DNA of 14,212 nucleotides from NCBI GenBank assembly GCA_038231615.1, contig JBBRLA010000148.1:1-14212 (forward strand). Direction: 5' to 3'. Below, in pieces: positions 12,398-14,212 of this stretch. Numbering within the stretch: position 1 is the stretch's first letter; each line of letters starts with the position of its first letter. Under the pieces are notes generated by a model. The model searched no databases, was not told the DNA's origin, and saw only the letters and a list, made by a program, of their open reading frames with translations. This stretch comes from JBBRLA01 sp038231615. GTDB taxonomy: Bacteria > Myxococcota_A > Polyangia > Palsa-1104 > JAEUJZ01. Both the position numbers and the translations under genes were made by a program.

Positions 12398-13591
12398 ATG
12401 GACTTTGCCTACACTGCCCAAGAAGAGGCGTTCCGCGCCGAGGTGCGTGCGTGGATCAAGGCCCACGTCCCCGGCGACTTTGGCACCCCCGCGTGGCCCG
12501 TGCCCAAGGACGAGGCGGGCCAGATTGCCGCGATGCGCGCCTGGCAACGCACCCTGTATGAAGGCGGCTGGGCCGGCATCACCTGGCCCATCGAATACGG
12601 CGGTCGCGGCGCGGCCCCGGTGGAGCAGTTCATCTTCCAGGAAGAGATGGCCGCCCACCGCGTGCCGCCGACCCTCACGGTGATCGGCATCGGCATGGCC
12701 GGCCCGACGATCATGGCCTGGGGGACCGCCGAGCAGAAGGCGGCGCACCTGGCAAAAATCCTTTCCGGTGAGGAGATCTGGTGCCAGGGGTTTTCCGAGC
12801 CGGGTGCCGGCAGCGATCTCGCAGCCCTCGGCACCTCCGCCCGCAGCGAAGGCGACCACTATGTCTTGAACGGGCAGAAGATCTGGACCTCCCTGGCCCA
12901 CATGGCCGACTACTGCATCCTTCTTACGCGCACCGATCCGTCGCTGCCCCGGCACAAGGGCCTGACCTACCTCATCGTGGACATGAAGGCCGGCGGGGTG
13001 CAGGTCAAACCCCTGCGCCAGATGACCGGCGAGGCGGAGTTCAACGAGATCTTCTTCACCGATGTGCGCGTCCCGAAGACCAACGTGCTGGGCCGGGAGA
13101 ACGATGGCTGGCTGGTGGCGATGACCACGCTGATGCACGAGCGGGTCAACATCGCGGCCATGCTCTACACCCGCATCAAACAGACGCTGAACGACGTGGT
13201 CCAGCTGGCAAAGCGGGTACACAGAAACGGTCGCCCCCTTTCCGAGGACCCCATCGTCCGGCACAAGCTGGTGCGCTTCCACGCGGCGGTGGAGACACAG
13301 CGCCTGAACAACCTGCGCATGCGCGCTGGCATGCGAGCGGGGGATGACCCGGGGGCCATCGGGTCCATCTTCAAGCTCGCCTGGGCCACGGTGAACCAGG
13401 ACCTGCTGGAGCTGCCCCTGGACATCCTGGGGCCCTACGCCGAGCAGCTACCGCAAAGCGCGGCCCACACCCCCCAGGTCGCTCTGTGGATGCAGCAATT
13501 CCTGCGGGCGCGGGCCAACTCCATCGAGGGCGGGACCTCGGAGATCCTGCGGAACATCATTGGCGAGCGGGTCCTTGGGCTGCCTCGATAA
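12398..13591 (+). CDS. Acyl-CoA dehydrogenase, full length
   Basis: This is a 397-aa flavoenzyme subunit that introduces the alpha-beta double bond into an acyl-CoA thioester using FAD. ATG 12398 has a good AGGAG (12388-12392) five bases upstream; an in-frame GTG at 12383 overlaps that site and is less likely. Helical N-terminal domain: 1-125. Middle beta-domain: FAD/substrate motif WCQGFSEPGAGSDLAAL (128-144) and NGQKIWTS (158-165). C-terminal helical domain: ending IEGGTSEILRNIIGERVLG, where the Glu of EGGT lies at the place of the catalytic base in many family members. The length is normal. The FadE-like sequence, followed 51 bp later by a second acyl-CoA dehydrogenase, resembles pairs that form mixed alpha2beta2 enzymes for steroid side-chain or other bulky acyl-CoA substrates. 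Substrate and pairing are inferred. Confidence 0.93.
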   Translation: MDFAYTAQEEAFRAEVRAWIKAHVPGDFGTPAWPVPKDEAGQIAAMRAWQRTLYEGGWAGITWPIEYGGRGAAPVEQFIFQEEMAAHRVPPTLTVIGIGMAGPTIMAWGTAEQKAAHLAKILSGEEIWCQGFSEPGAGSDLAALGTSARSEGDHYVLNGQKIWTSLAHMADYCILLTRTDPSLPRHKGLTYLIVDMKAGGVQVKPLRQMTGEAEFNEIFFTDVRVPKTNVLGRENDGWLVAMTTLMHERVNIAAMLYTRIKQTLNDVVQLAKRVHRNGRPLSEDPIVRHKLVRFHAAVETQRLNNLRMRAGMRAGDDPGAIGSIFKLAWATVNQDLLELPLDILGPYAEQLPQSAAHTPQVALWMQQFLRARANSIEGGTSEILRNIIGERVLGLPR

Positions 13592-13615
13592 ATAGACAGC
13601 CAGGCAGATAGACAG
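13592..13615 (+). repeat. ATAGACAG repeated at 16-bp period
   Basis: ATAGACAG occurs at 13592-13599 and 13608-13615, with a related CCAGGCAG between them. It begins directly after the stop codon of the first acyl-CoA dehydrogenase. It may be a small slippage product or a binding site; the function is unknown. Confidence 0.5.
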
Positions 13616-13642
13616 CGTGCACCCCCACCGGGAGCGAACCTC

Positions 13643-14212
13643 ATGAACCTATCTCCAACCGAAGAGCAGAAGCTGCTCCGCGAAAGCGTCGCCCGTTTTT
13701 GCAAGAACCGAGTCCCGATGCCGGTCGTGCGCGGGCTTGCGGATCACCCTGCCGCGATCTCCGACGAGCTGTGGCGCGACATCGCCGACAACGCCTGGCT
13801 CGGGGTGCTGGTCCCCGAGGCCCACGGCGGGCTGGGCCTGGGCGTGGTGGAACTGGGCATTTTACTGGAAGAGATGGGACGGGCGCTGTGCCCCGGGCCC
13901 TACTTCTCCTGCGCGGCGCTGGCGGCGCCGGTGCTGGCGGCGGCCGAGGTCAGCGAGGCGGTGAAAGCGGCCTGGCTGCCCGCCCTGTGTGCCGGCGAGC
14001 GCCGCGTGACGCTGGGGCTCCTTGAAGAGGATGCGCAACTTGGCGCGGTAAACGCCCAGGCCGAGGCGCTGCCGGGAGGCGGATACCGGCTGTCGGGGAA
14101 GAAGTTCTTCGTTCCAGACTTGGCGGCGGCCGACGCCGTCCTTTTGCCCGCGCGCAGCGGTGAAGGGATCACCCTCTTTCTGGTAGAGACCACGCGGGCC
14201 GGCGCCAGCGTC
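13643..14212 (+). CDS. Acyl-CoA dehydrogenase, second subunit (3' end outside window)
   Basis: The first 190 codons of an acyl-CoA dehydrogenase-family protein, open to the window edge. The start ATG 13643 has GGGAG (13630-13634) at acceptable spacing. The N-terminal helical domain begins MNLSPTEEQKLLRESVARF and continues with LWRDIADNAWLGVLVPEAHGG and the long Ala-rich helices of the family. The start of the middle beta-domain is present (GGGYRLSGKKFFVPDLAAADAVLL). The classic FAD-site string seen in its neighbour is not clearly present; the equivalent region reads ERRVTLGLLEEDAQLGAVN. That fits the non-canonical partner subunits of heteromeric FadE pairs. It is probably co-transcribed with the upstream gene. 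Judgement on catalytic residues needs the missing C-terminus. Confidence 0.88.
   Translation, partial: MNLSPTEEQKLLRESVARFCKNRVPMPVVRGLADHPAAISDELWRDIADNAWLGVLVPEAHGGLGLGVVELGILLEEMGRALCPGPYFSCAALAAPVLAAAEVSEAVKAAWLPALCAGERRVTLGLLEEDAQLGAVNAQAEALPGGGYRLSGKKFFVPDLAAADAVLLPARSGEGITLFLVETTRAGASV

Overview
The window is high-GC bacterial DNA. A beta-barrel outer-membrane protein, a lipoprotein and Sec-exported proteins point to a Gram-negative cell. The gene content (a TIGR04552-like protein, large DNRLRE-domain polysaccharide lyases, a decaprenyl-phosphate phosphoribosyltransferase-like UbiA protein and paired acyl-CoA dehydrogenases) best fits Myxococcota or a related 'Deltaproteobacterium'. 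That placement is an inference from gene families; no rRNA or other marker gene is present.

Layout. Bases 1-373 hold the broken 3' end of an IS66-type transposase followed by a 21-bp tandem repeat that looks like the end of a different IS. From 472 to 12286 seven genes alternate strictly in strand: a TIGR04552-like protein (+), a DUF1444-like protein (-), a CapA-type metallophosphatase-fold exported protein (+), a beta-barrel outer-membrane protein (-), a heparinase II/III-like lipoprotein with a C-terminal DNRLRE domain (+), a second heparinase-like protein with an N-terminal DNRLRE domain (-), and a UbiA-family prenyl-phosphate phosphoribosyltransferase (+). The three convergent junctions are only 18, 19 and 6 bp long. 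The last part (12398 to the end) is a two-gene same-strand unit of acyl-CoA dehydrogenases, the second cut by the window edge.

How the genes may work together. CapA, the barrel protein, the two lyase-like proteins and the UbiA protein all suggest cell-envelope or extracellular-polysaccharide work, but each gene appears to have its own promoter region, so this is a neighbourhood and not one operon. The acyl-CoA dehydrogenase pair belongs to acyl-CoA beta-oxidation, possibly of bulky substrates such as steroids, and is probably unrelated to the rest.

Most interesting: (1) the two lyase paralogues carry the same two domains in opposite order, and both lack the His-x-His motif that I expect in active heparinase-like lyases; (2) the TIGR04552-like protein has K-x3-S-x3-K, D-x4-R and E-x-Q motifs spaced much like a RelA/SpoT synthetase domain; (3) a 417-bp, partly AT-rich intergenic region ahead of the lipoprotein lyase holds several inverted repeats and a duplicated 21-bp element.
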